The notes under the pieces were generated by a model that saw only the letters and a program-made list of their open reading frames with translations, did not search any database and had not been told where the DNA came from. Below are positions 53,610 to 61,808 of a stretch of DNA of 64,000 bases, one piece after another. This stretch comes from an uncultured Rhodocyclaceae bacterium (GTDB taxonomy: Bacteria > Pseudomonadota > Gammaproteobacteria > Burkholderiales > Rhodocyclaceae): contig CAJQTY010000001.1 of assembly GCA_907163075.1 (NCBI GenBank), positions 2,356,001-2,420,000 of the forward strand, given 5' to 3'. How positions within the stretch are numbered: position 1 is the stretch's first letter; every line of letters starts with the position of its first letter. The translations under genes were made by a program, and so were the position numbers.

Positions 53610-54254
53610 CTAGTTCTTGGAAAACACCACCCGCACATCGTACCGCCCGAGCGACTGGGGAAGCCCGGACGGGTCGTCCACGCGGCCGAGACGGGTGTAC
53701 GAATAGGGCGATTCGAAGGTCTGATAGAAGACTACTACGGTACGCGATCCCCACAGCAAAAGGTCGCCGTTGCGGATCGTACCGGGCCGGCTTGCGTCCG
53801 TGGGTAGTGGGCTCGGCAGTTCCTTTTTCTTCTCGTTGCCGTTCAGTTCCTCCATGTCCAGTGTCAGCGGCAACATGGCGACGAATGCGCGAGCGGCCTC
53901 GGTGTCGGCCAGGGTGATGGCGAAGCGGCGTTCGCCGACGGTCATCCACATGCGTGATTCCTCCGATCTCTTGGATGCCTGAGCGGCATCCGGTGCGGCG
54001 GTGGGCGCCGCAGGGCCTGCCGCCCGGGCGACAGGGGCAGCGCACAGCGCCAGGAGAAGCAGCGGCAGGCCAAGCCGACGCAATGCCCGGCCGGACCAGA
54101 TAGCGCAAACCACGCCCCGCGTCGGGATAACGCGCAGGGTGAGTGCCAGGCAATAGAACGCGATGCCGTAGCCGACGACGACCACCACCGATGGCCAATA
54201 ATGGGAAGAGCTTGTCACGACTTCGCTGACAATCGCAGTCAAGAAAAAATCCAA
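53610..54254 (-). CDS. Cyclophilin-like protein fused behind an SMR transporter relic
   Basis: 214-codon frame with two parts. Residues ~5-60 are a decayed EmrE/SMR multidrug transporter (AIVSEVVTSSSHYWPSVVVV, VGYGIAFYCLALTLRVIP, then CAIWSG), missing the conserved piece after EVV and all later helices. Residues ~62-80 could be a signal peptide (LGLPLLLLALCAAPVARA), and residues ~100-214 are a cyclophilin-like fold (MWMTVGERRFAITLADTEAA, LWGSRTVVVFYQTF, YDVRVVFSKN). The functional product is probably the exported cyclophilin-like protein, translated from an internal start; the SMR part may be only its upstream relic. Confidence 0.65.
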   Translation of the reverse strand: MDFFLTAIVSEVVTSSSHYWPSVVVVVGYGIAFYCLALTLRVIPTRGVVCAIWSGRALRRLGLPLLLLALCAAPVARAAGPAAPTAAPDAAQASKRSEESRMWMTVGERRFAITLADTEAARAFVAMLPLTLDMEELNGNEKKKELPSPLPTDASRPGTIRNGDLLLWGSRTVVVFYQTFESPYSYTRLGRVDDPSGLPQSLGRYDVRVVFSKN

Positions 54255-54331
54255 TTCTTAAACATTAGTGACGCCTGAGGAAGCCACCTGAGAACAGTCA
54301 CGCACCTCCGCCCAGATGGCCTACGTCTGAG

Positions 54332-55411
54332 TTACTTCAGATTCTTGCCGAAGAAATCCGAGATCTTATCGAACGGGATCTTGTCCATCTGATCGTACAG
54401 ATCAACGTGGCTGGCGCCCTTGATGATCATGAGCTCCTTCGGCTCCGCCGCCGCTGCGTAGGCAGTTTCGGCAAAGTAGCGCGAGTGGGCTTTTTCGCCG
54501 TGGATCAACAGGATGGGACGTGGCGATATTTCCTTGATGTTGGTCATTAGCGGCGCGTTCATGAACGACAGGCCGCTGGTGATCGTCCAGGAGCCGTTTG
54601 AGTTGATCGCGCGCGGGTGGAAGCCACGCTGCTTTGACTTGTAGTAGTCGGCGTAATCCACCATGAACTGGGGTTCGCCGCCCTTGAGCACGTTGAACTC
54701 GGGCAGCATCGCCGGACGACCGCTTTCCGCATCCTTCCAACGCTGCTGACCCAACTGCTCCAGCGTCTGCGCGCGCTGTTCGGGCGTCACGCTATCGTTG
54801 TAGCCCTTGGACATGACGCGCGACATGTCGTACATGGTGCTGGCGACAACCGCCTTGACGCGCTTGTCCACCGCCACGGCATTCAATGCTATGCCGCCCC
54901 AGCCGCAAACGCCGATGATGCCGATGCGGTTACGATCGACCGAAGCGTGCAGGCCGATGAAGTCCACCGCGGCGCTGAAATCCTCGGTGTTGATGTCGGG
55001 CGACGCCACATGGCGCGGCTCGCCGCCGCTCTCGCCAGTGTAGGAAGGATCAAAGGCGAGCGTGATGAAACCGCGCTCGGCCATGGTCTGGGCATACAGA
55101 CCGGAGGACTGCTCCTTCACGGCGCCAAAGGGGCCGCCGACGACCAGTGCGGCCAGACGCTGGTTGCCGCGGTTCTTCGGCAGATACAGATCGGCCGCCA
55201 GGGTGATGCCGTAGCGATTCTTGAAGGTCACTTTCTGATGATCGACCTTGTTGCTCTTCGGGAAAGTCTTGTCCCATTCCTGAGTCAGGACATTGCCTCC
55301 GATTGAAGCGGGACTGGTCTGCGCCAGAACGGAAGGCGCGCCGACGAATAGGGCGGCACAGGCGACGATGGCGCTTTGGATGAATTTCTTGCGGGAAAGC
55401 AGAGTGCTCAT
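54332..55411 (-). CDS. Exported alpha/beta hydrolase
   Basis: 359 aa from ATG 55411 (MSTLLSRKKFIQSAI). A signal peptide ends near SVLAQTSP. Hydrolase landmarks are AALVVGGPFGAVKEQSSGLY, FDPSYTGESGG, the nucleophile-elbow region GIIGVCGWGGIALN (Cys in place of the usual Ser) and a C-terminal KGASHVDLYDQ histidine. A Cys nucleophile suggests a dienelactone-hydrolase-like enzyme. It lies 40 bases after yqhD and is presumably in its transcript. Confidence 0.85.
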   Translation of the reverse strand: MSTLLSRKKFIQSAIVACAALFVGAPSVLAQTSPASIGGNVLTQEWDKTFPKSNKVDHQKVTFKNRYGITLAADLYLPKNRGNQRLAALVVGGPFGAVKEQSSGLYAQTMAERGFITLAFDPSYTGESGGEPRHVASPDINTEDFSAAVDFIGLHASVDRNRIGIIGVCGWGGIALNAVAVDKRVKAVVASTMYDMSRVMSKGYNDSVTPEQRAQTLEQLGQQRWKDAESGRPAMLPEFNVLKGGEPQFMVDYADYYKSKQRGFHPRAINSNGSWTITSGLSFMNAPLMTNIKEISPRPILLIHGEKAHSRYFAETAYAAAAEPKELMIIKGASHVDLYDQMDKIPFDKISDFFGKNLK

Positions 55412-55451
55412 TTGGGTTTGCTCCTTGGTTTGGATAGTGAAAATCAGGCGG

Positions 55452-56600
55452 CTACAGCGCATTCTTCAGAATGGCGGTCACCACTTCCGGGGTGTAGGTC
55501 TCGGCGATTCCGAAGATGCGCACATTGCGCTGGACGTTCTCAACGATGGCCGGCAAATCGATTTCCTTGATGCCAAGTTGCGGCAGATGGGTCGGCGTGC
55601 CGATCTTGTCGTACCAAGCCTGCAACGCCGCAATACCCTGCTCGCCACCATCGACGCCGAACACATTCTTTGCGAACCGCTCGAACTGCGCCGGGTTGCG
55701 GTCGAGGTACCACTTCATCCAGGCCGGGACGATCACCGACAGGCCGGCACCATGCGGCACGTTGAACAGCGCGGAGAGCGAGTGCTCGATGGCGTGGTTG
55801 GGATAGCTGAAGCCGGCGGCGCCGGAGTAGGTCAGGCCGTTCAGCGCCAACGTTGCGGCCCAGGCGAACTGGGCGCGCGCCTCATAGTTGGCCGGGTCGA
55901 TCAGCAATGCCTCGGTCGTTTCGGTCACGGTATTGATCAGCGACTCGACCAGGCGGGACGGCAGCTTCGGATGCACGGTCGCGGTGAAGTACGACTCGAT
56001 CAGATGCGCGATGACATCCGAGGCCGAATAGACCAGATAGTCGCGCGATACGCCCTGCATCAGCGCCGGATTGACGATAGACACCTTGGGGAACAAGGGC
56101 GCGGCGGAGATGAAGAACTTCTCTTGCGTCTCGTCGTTGGTGACAACCGCCGACGGGTTCATCTCGCTCCCTGTCGCGGCCAGTGTCAGGATCGCGAACA
56201 GCGGCAGCGCCGACTCGACGCGTGCCTTGCCGCAAAACAGATCCCAGACTTCGCCGTCGTAGCAAACGCCGGCCGCGATTGCCTTGGAGCTGTCGAGCAC
56301 CGAACCGCCGCCGACGCTCAGGATCGCGTCGACGTGGTGCTGTCTCGCCAGCGCAATGCCCTCACGCACTCTCGAGATGACGGGATTGCTGACGATACCC
56401 CCGCATTCGACCCAGGCGATGCCCTTCTCCGAGAGGCTCTTGCTGACGACGTCGAAAAGCCCCTCGCGCTTGATGCGCTCGCTGCCGTAGCAAAGCAGCA
56501 CTTTCTTTATGCCGTGTTCGGCCAGATGCTCGCCGATCAGCTGGTCCTTGCCGGTGCCGAATTCGATTCGGGTGGGGTTGAAGAAGGTGAAGTTTTCCAT
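55452..56600 (-). CDS. yqhD: Iron-type alcohol dehydrogenase YqhD (NADPH aldehyde reductase)
   Basis: 382 aa from ATG 56600 (MENFTFFNPTRIEFG). It reduces short-chain and toxic aldehydes with NADPH. Nucleotide region LLCYGSERIKREGLF, SVGGGSVLDSSKAIAAG, and metal ligands in YSASDVIAHLIESYF and NHAIEHSLSALFNVPHGAGL. The divergent AraC-type gene is a YqhC homologue, which activates yqhD in response to aldehydes in E. coli. Confidence 0.94.
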   Translation of the reverse strand: MENFTFFNPTRIEFGTGKDQLIGEHLAEHGIKKVLLCYGSERIKREGLFDVVSKSLSEKGIAWVECGGIVSNPVISRVREGIALARQHHVDAILSVGGGSVLDSSKAIAAGVCYDGEVWDLFCGKARVESALPLFAILTLAATGSEMNPSAVVTNDETQEKFFISAAPLFPKVSIVNPALMQGVSRDYLVYSASDVIAHLIESYFTATVHPKLPSRLVESLINTVTETTEALLIDPANYEARAQFAWAATLALNGLTYSGAAGFSYPNHAIEHSLSALFNVPHGAGLSVIVPAWMKWYLDRNPAQFERFAKNVFGVDGGEQGIAALQAWYDKIGTPTHLPQLGIKEIDLPAIVENVQRNVRIFGIAETYTPEVVTAILKNAL

Positions 56601-56780
56601 GTTCCTGTCCTTTGTTGCCAAGAGTGTTGTTCGACAGCGTGTATTTTTGGCGATCCGAACCGCTCATCGATATATCAATCCTCCGTTTTGATTGCCTGAT
56701 ACTCCACGGAGTCGATTTATTGGTTGGCGCCTGAGTTTTGAGCAGATATTCTTCAGGCAGAAACTGTTTGGAGAAATGAC

Positions 56781-57749
56781 ATGCCCACTCAAGAACACGC
56801 AGGAACGCTCGACACCCTGCGCGAAGCGATGGTTGAAAGCATCGGGCGCTGGACCGTCGGCAAGACGGACTGCTTGACCGCGATCTCGGACCTCAACCTC
56901 TTCCGGCGCGAGAAACCGATGCCGCCCAGCACTTGCCTGGTGGAAGCAAGCGTCGTTCTGGTCGTCCAGGGGGAAAAGCAGATGCTGGCGGGCGGCGAGG
57001 CCTACCCCTACAACATCAACCGGTTCCTGATTACGTCGCTGGATATCCCGGCCAACTCGCAAGTCGTTACAGCCAGTGCGGACAACCCTTGCCTGGGGCT
57101 GGCCTTCAAGCTCGATCTGCGCACCATGGCGGAACTGATCGCACAGGGAGGTTTGCCGTTGCCTGCGGAGCAGTCAAACGACCGGGGCGTTGGCATCGGT
57201 CTTGGCGCCGTCACGCCGGTATTGCTTGAGCCGTTCAAGCGCCTGCTGAACTTGCTCGATGAGCCCGCGACGATCCCCGTGCTGGCGCCGCTGATCGAAC
57301 GGGAAATCCACTATCGCCTGCTGATGAGCGACCAGGCGGCGCGGCTGTGGCAGATTGCGTCGGTGGGGAGCCAGGGCCATCGGATCGCCAAGGCCATCGA
57401 CTGGCTGAAAGTGAATTACACGGCTACGCTACGGATTGACGATCTCGCGTCGCATGTGCAGATGAGCCCATCGAGCCTGCATCAGCATTTTCGCCAACTC
57501 ACCGCCATGAGTCCTTTGCAGTACCAGAAGTGGTTGCGGCTAAACGAGGCGCGCCGCCTGATGCTGAACGAAGATCTGGATGCGGCAAGCGCCGCGTTCG
57601 AGGTCGGCTACGAGAGTCCGTCACAATTCAGCCGCGAGTACACCCGGCTTTTTGGCGCACCGCCCAAGCGCGATATCGAGGGCTTGCGCCACAAGGCGGG
57701 CAGGGAAGGATCTTCCCACGGCACGGCCTCGGCTCGAGTCCTTTCCTAA
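56781..57749 (+). CDS. yqhC: AraC-family regulator, YqhC-like
   Basis: 322-aa activator. An N-terminal AraC_N-type domain (SVVLVVQGEKQMLAGGEAYP, FLITSLDIPANSQV, REIHYRLLMSDQAARL) is followed by two helix-turn-helix units (LRIDDLASHVQMSPSSLHQH and AASAAFEVGYESPSQFSREY). Divergent from yqhD with a 180-base gap, so it probably activates yqhD and the hydrolase. Confidence 0.9.
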   Translation: MPTQEHAGTLDTLREAMVESIGRWTVGKTDCLTAISDLNLFRREKPMPPSTCLVEASVVLVVQGEKQMLAGGEAYPYNINRFLITSLDIPANSQVVTASADNPCLGLAFKLDLRTMAELIAQGGLPLPAEQSNDRGVGIGLGAVTPVLLEPFKRLLNLLDEPATIPVLAPLIEREIHYRLLMSDQAARLWQIASVGSQGHRIAKAIDWLKVNYTATLRIDDLASHVQMSPSSLHQHFRQLTAMSPLQYQKWLRLNEARRLMLNEDLDAASAAFEVGYESPSQFSREYTRLFGAPPKRDIEGLRHKAGREGSSHGTASARVLS

Positions 57750-58274
57750 ACCAGGCCGTTCCCGGTACTTTGCTGTCGCAGTGGGTTCCGGAACGGTAAC
57801 GATCACCGATGAGTCGGAGTCAGAGCAAGGAAGTTTTGTCTAACGCACTCGACCAACGACTGACACAGGATTTGAAGGTGATCTGCGCCTTGCATGAGAA
57901 CAACGCTTTGTTGTTTCATGGGCAGATCCTTTTCCTACCTGTAGACCACGCTACTTCACACGCACATCAATCGCGATATTCACAGGATCAGGCAATAAAT
58001 CCATCGGATCGGGCTAACCCATCACGTTTGGGATCAGGACAATGGGGACCGTTGAAACAGGAGAACAATATCGATGAAACGATGCGGGCATCGTTCATCG
58101 ATTGAGAATTTGGTGCGCCAGAAGGAGCTTCATATGTGCAGTCAACGTAACGAAGCACTGAGCAAGAATGGGCACGCCGCCCTCGGGCGGCGTGACATCC
58201 TGAAAGCGGGAGCAGAAATGCTTGCTGCGCCTCTGGTACCCGATGGCTGTTGGCTATATGCAAGGAGTCTATTT
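57750..58274. other. Intergenic region with leader relic before the decarboxylase-like gene
   Basis: About 525 bases. The first ~320 show no gene. From an ATG at 58134 an in-frame stretch reads MCSQRNEALSKNGHAALG and RRDILKAGAEMLAAP, like a twin-arginine signal, and runs directly into the decarboxylase-like frame. It looks like the N-terminal relic of another exported protein. Confidence 0.5.
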
Positions 58275-59057
58275 ATGAAGAACCTAAACGTCCTGGCCGC
58301 ACTTTCCGTGACCACCTTGCTGCTGGTGGGGGCGCCAATCGCTCACGCCGGTCGCGGTGCTTACGCCTTCAACGCAGACGAGGTCAGCCAGGTCGCCCCC
58401 GCACTTATGCATTACTCGCATGATGTGCTGTGCAAGTTGTGGGAGCGCCCCGAACTTTCGCCACGCGACCGCAGTATCGTGACCCTGGCGGCGCTGATTT
58501 CACGAGATCAGACCACTGAGTTGCCGTACTACGTCGATCAGGCTCTCGACAATGGCGTCAAGCCGCGCGAGATATCCGAGATCATCACACACTTGGCATT
58601 CTATGCGAGCCGTGCGAATGCTTTATCGGCCGTCCCCATCGTGCGTCAGGTATTCGCCGAGCGCAAAATCGGCACGGACCAGTTGCCCGCCGCCGAACCC
58701 AAGCTGCTGGCGCTGGACGAAGCAACAGAGGCCAAACGCGCCCAACTGGTGAGCCAGTCCTTCGGTTCGACCGCACCGGGGCTGGTGCAGTACACCACCG
58801 ACGTACTCTTCCGCGACCTGTGGCTGCGTCCCGACCTGGCTCCCCGTGATCGGAGTCTGGTCACTGTCAGTGCACTCATTGCGTCGGGCTACGTCGCGCA
58901 ACTGCCGTATCACCTCAACAAGGCGATGGACGGGGGCTTGACGCAGACCCAGGCTGGCGAGGTCATCACGCACCTGGCCTTCTACATCGGCTGGCCCAAT
59001 GCGTTCTCCGCGCTGCCAGTGGCAAAAGAGGTCTTCGAAAAGCGTCCCAAACAATGA
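58275..59057 (+). CDS. Exported tandem carboxymuconolactone-decarboxylase-like protein
   Basis: 260 aa from ATG 58275, supported by AAGGAG and a clean Sec signal peptide (LAALSVTTLLLVGAPIAHAG). Two CMD-type domains follow: PELSPRDRSIVTLAALISRD...EIITHLAFYA in the first half and PDLAPRDRSLVTVSALIASG...EVITHLAFYI in the second. Neither has the AhpD CxxC motif, so peroxidase activity is unlikely. Such proteins accompany YqhD-type aldehyde genes. The stop overlaps the next ATG. Confidence 0.85.
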   Translation: MKNLNVLAALSVTTLLLVGAPIAHAGRGAYAFNADEVSQVAPALMHYSHDVLCKLWERPELSPRDRSIVTLAALISRDQTTELPYYVDQALDNGVKPREISEIITHLAFYASRANALSAVPIVRQVFAERKIGTDQLPAAEPKLLALDEATEAKRAQLVSQSFGSTAPGLVQYTTDVLFRDLWLRPDLAPRDRSLVTVSALIASGYVAQLPYHLNKAMDGGLTQTQAGEVITHLAFYIGWPNAFSALPVAKEVFEKRPKQ

Positions 59058-59149
59058 AATGGAGGGCCCATGCGATGGTTTTCAGCCTGGCCCTTTCCGT
59101 TCTCGGCGTTCTGATGGGCGCCGCCAACTTGCAGCACCCCAGATTCTGA
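59054..59149 (+). pseudogene. Truncated gene: signal peptide only
   Basis: ATG 59054 overlaps the previous stop (ATGA). The 31-codon product (MKWRAHAMVFSLALSVLGVL then MGAANLQHPRF) is a signal peptide with nothing behind it. It is probably the start of a co-transcribed exported protein that lost its body. Confidence 0.55.
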
Positions 59150-59204
59150 GTTCTTCTCAATGGCAAGCTTTTCACAAGGCCGAAGATGAGACCAAAACAA
59201 ATCG

Positions 59205-59417
59205 GTGAGCCCTGAACTTCAGGACATGATTGCGGCAGGCGTGTTGCCCTTTTGGCATGCCCACCCGCAGACAAAAGAGGACTGGAAAATCTGGGTGCAA
59301 CAGCGGGCCGAATTTAAATTAAATGGGTTGCCTGGTTTGCGTGAAAAAATGCACGTCAAGGTTGCGGCGCGAGATTCAGATCCAATTTGGAGTGAAATTT
59401 CATTTCTCGTCGCCTAA
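59205..59417 (+). pseudogene. Truncated alpha/beta hydrolase N-terminus
   Basis: From GTG 59205, 70 codons reading SPELQDMIAAGVLPFWHAHP and later LNGLPGLREKMHVKVAAR resemble the N-terminus of acetyl-hydrolase/esterase-type alpha/beta hydrolases. Homology stops before the catalytic core and the frame ends at 59417. It marks the junction to the restriction-modification island. 59418-59630 shows no gene that I can identify. Confidence 0.45.
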
Positions 59418-59630
59418 AGGAAATCCAGCCACCTTTCCTCATCCGAAGAATGACTCCTTCCCGGCGACTTGTTCGCCTGCACCGAGAATTGCCTCAATGC
59501 CGTCGCCGTCTCCTTGGTGGTGCCATCAGGCAAATTCCCTGCTCATCGTGACCATGACAACGAGGATTTTGCGTTTGATTGAAGGCTTATAAACGCGCTA
59601 CCATCCGGGAAAAGTCAATAACGGCAGGGC

Positions 59631-61781
59631 ATGAATAAAAACGAAGCCTTTTCCCGCGTCCTCATCGATGCGCTGCTGGCCGCACAGGACTGGGCGGTTG
59701 CCGACCCGAATGCCGTGCGTTTCGAGGTGGTGATGCCCGATGCCACCCGTGCCGATTATGTGCTGTGTGATCGCCATGGCCGGTCGCTCGCCGTCATCGA
59801 GGCCAAGCGCTATTCCGTCAATCCCGCCGACGCTGCCGAGCAGGCCAAGGGCTACGCCAGGCACATGGGCGTGCCCTATATCTTCCTCACCAACGGCAAG
59901 GAAGTCCTGTTCTGGGAGTGGGAGCGCGAAGCCTTCCCGCATGCCGTTAAAACCTTCTTCAAGCAGGACGACCTTGAACGGCGTTTTGCCACCCGCCAAC
60001 TGCGGCGTGACCCGCTGACCGTTCCCATTGATTTGAAGATTGCCGGCCGCGACTACCAGCAGGAATGTATCCAGACCGCCTGCAAGGAAATCAAGCAGGG
60101 CCGGCGCAAGCTGTTGCTGGAAATGGCCACCGGCACCGGCAAGACCCGCACCGCTGCCGCTCTCATCAAGCGGCTGTTCGAGGCCAATGCCATCACCCGC
60201 GTGCTGTTCCTGGTTGATCGCATCCCGCTGGCCAAGCAGACCGAAGATGCCTTTGCCGAGCATCTGCCCGATTATCCCGCCTACGTGTTGCGCGCCGGTC
60301 GCCGCTTTCAGGATGAAAAGCGGATCACCATCACCACGCTGCAAAGCATGATCAACATTTACAGCGAATACTCATCGGGCTACTTCGACCTGATCATCTC
60401 CGACGAATGCCACCGCAGCATCTACGGCCAGTGGAGCGGCGTGCTGAAATACTTCGATGGCGTGCAGATCGGCCTGACCGCCACCCCTTGCGTTGCCAAG
60501 CTTGACGGCATGAGCGGCGACGACGAGGACAAGCTGTTTATCCGCGATACCCTGCGTTTCTTCGAGGTCGATGCGCCCACCTTCTCCTACAAGTTGAAGG
60601 ATGCCATCCGCGATGGCGTGCTGGCCCCGTATCAAATCTATCAAGCCAAGACAGTCAAGACGGCTGCCGAAGGCGGCTTCGAGGTCAAACATAGCGAACT
60701 GGACTGGTCGGCGATGGATGCCGACACCCGGGCCGAGTTTGAACGGCTGTTTGCCAAACCCACTGACCCTATCGTGATTGACCCGTCAGCCCTTGAACGC
60801 CGTTTCACCATCCCCGAACGCAATCGGGCCATCGTCCGCGAGTTCAGGCAGGTGCTGGAAAAGGGTTTCACTGACCACAAGGGCATTCTGCGCATGCCGC
60901 TGATCGGCAAGACCATCGTGTTTGCCGTCAATAAGAAACATGCCGAAACGCTGGCGCAACTTTTCGACAACGAGTTTGCCGACAAGAAACCCTCCGCCGA
61001 AGTGAAGTTTGCCGATTACGTCGTATCCGGCGCCGGGCCTGACGACACCATGGACGCCATGGCAAAAATCCGCCGCTTCAAGAAAGAGCCGTTCCCGCAA
61101 ATCCTCGTTTCCGTGAATATGCTCGACACCGGCTTTGACTGCCCGGAGGTGTGCAATCTGATCTTTGCCCGCTTCACCCGTTCCGCCATCCTCTATCAGC
61201 AGATGCGGGGCCGGGGCACGCGCAAGACCAGCAAGAAACCGATCTTCACCATGTTCGACTTTGTCGGCGTGTGCGCCTACCACGGTGACGAAGATGCCAT
61301 CGGCGACGGCGGTATTCTGGCCGCCAAGCAACGCTCAAAGAAAAAATACGAACCCAAGCGCTTGCTGTCGCTGGATATAGACGACCACATCGACCCCACC
61401 ACCCGCGAATGGATCACGCTGGATGAAGACGGCAACATGCTGTTTCCCGAAGCCTCGGAGCAGAAAGCCGCCGAGTTGGGCACCAGGTTCGAGGCATGGC
61501 TGCTGACACAAACCGGTCTTGATGCCGGGCAGGAGCGTTGGCTGCGGATACTCGGCAGCCAGATTCGGGCCAATGCCGACACGCTTGATGAAGTCATCCC
61601 CGAACACTTCGCCTATTTCCACACGTTTTCGCAGATGGGCGGCCTCAATGAAGCCAGGCGGGTTTTTGGTGATGCCGACGCCCTGCAATCCCGCCTCGAT
61701 TCCCTCAACGCCGCCTTATTCAACGACCATGGTTCAAATCCCTTCGTTGATGACGGTTCGCGGCCGGCAACCCCGCACTGA
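59631..61781 (+). CDS. hsdR: Type I restriction enzyme R subunit HsdR (EcoEI type, compact)
   Basis: 716 aa. N-terminal PD-(D/E)xK nuclease: VRFEVVMPDATRADYVL and AVIEAKRYSVNP. Helicase motifs: EMATGTGKTRTAAALI (Walker A), IISDECHRSIYG (DECH), GLTATPC, VSVNMLDTGFDCPEV and YQQMRGRGTRKTSKKP. A C-terminal EcoEI-R type domain follows. It is shorter than many HsdR proteins but appears complete. It cuts unmethylated DNA after translocation, acting in a complex with HsdM and HsdS. hsdM follows after 27 bases. Confidence 0.95.
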   Translation: MNKNEAFSRVLIDALLAAQDWAVADPNAVRFEVVMPDATRADYVLCDRHGRSLAVIEAKRYSVNPADAAEQAKGYARHMGVPYIFLTNGKEVLFWEWEREAFPHAVKTFFKQDDLERRFATRQLRRDPLTVPIDLKIAGRDYQQECIQTACKEIKQGRRKLLLEMATGTGKTRTAAALIKRLFEANAITRVLFLVDRIPLAKQTEDAFAEHLPDYPAYVLRAGRRFQDEKRITITTLQSMINIYSEYSSGYFDLIISDECHRSIYGQWSGVLKYFDGVQIGLTATPCVAKLDGMSGDDEDKLFIRDTLRFFEVDAPTFSYKLKDAIRDGVLAPYQIYQAKTVKTAAEGGFEVKHSELDWSAMDADTRAEFERLFAKPTDPIVIDPSALERRFTIPERNRAIVREFRQVLEKGFTDHKGILRMPLIGKTIVFAVNKKHAETLAQLFDNEFADKKPSAEVKFADYVVSGAGPDDTMDAMAKIRRFKKEPFPQILVSVNMLDTGFDCPEVCNLIFARFTRSAILYQQMRGRGTRKTSKKPIFTMFDFVGVCAYHGDEDAIGDGGILAAKQRSKKKYEPKRLLSLDIDDHIDPTTREWITLDEDGNMLFPEASEQKAAELGTRFEAWLLTQTGLDAGQERWLRILGSQIRANADTLDEVIPEHFAYFHTFSQMGGLNEARRVFGDADALQSRLDSLNAALFNDHGSNPFVDDGSRPATPH

Positions 61782-61808
61782 TAAACATTACAACAAGAAA
61801 CCAAGCCA

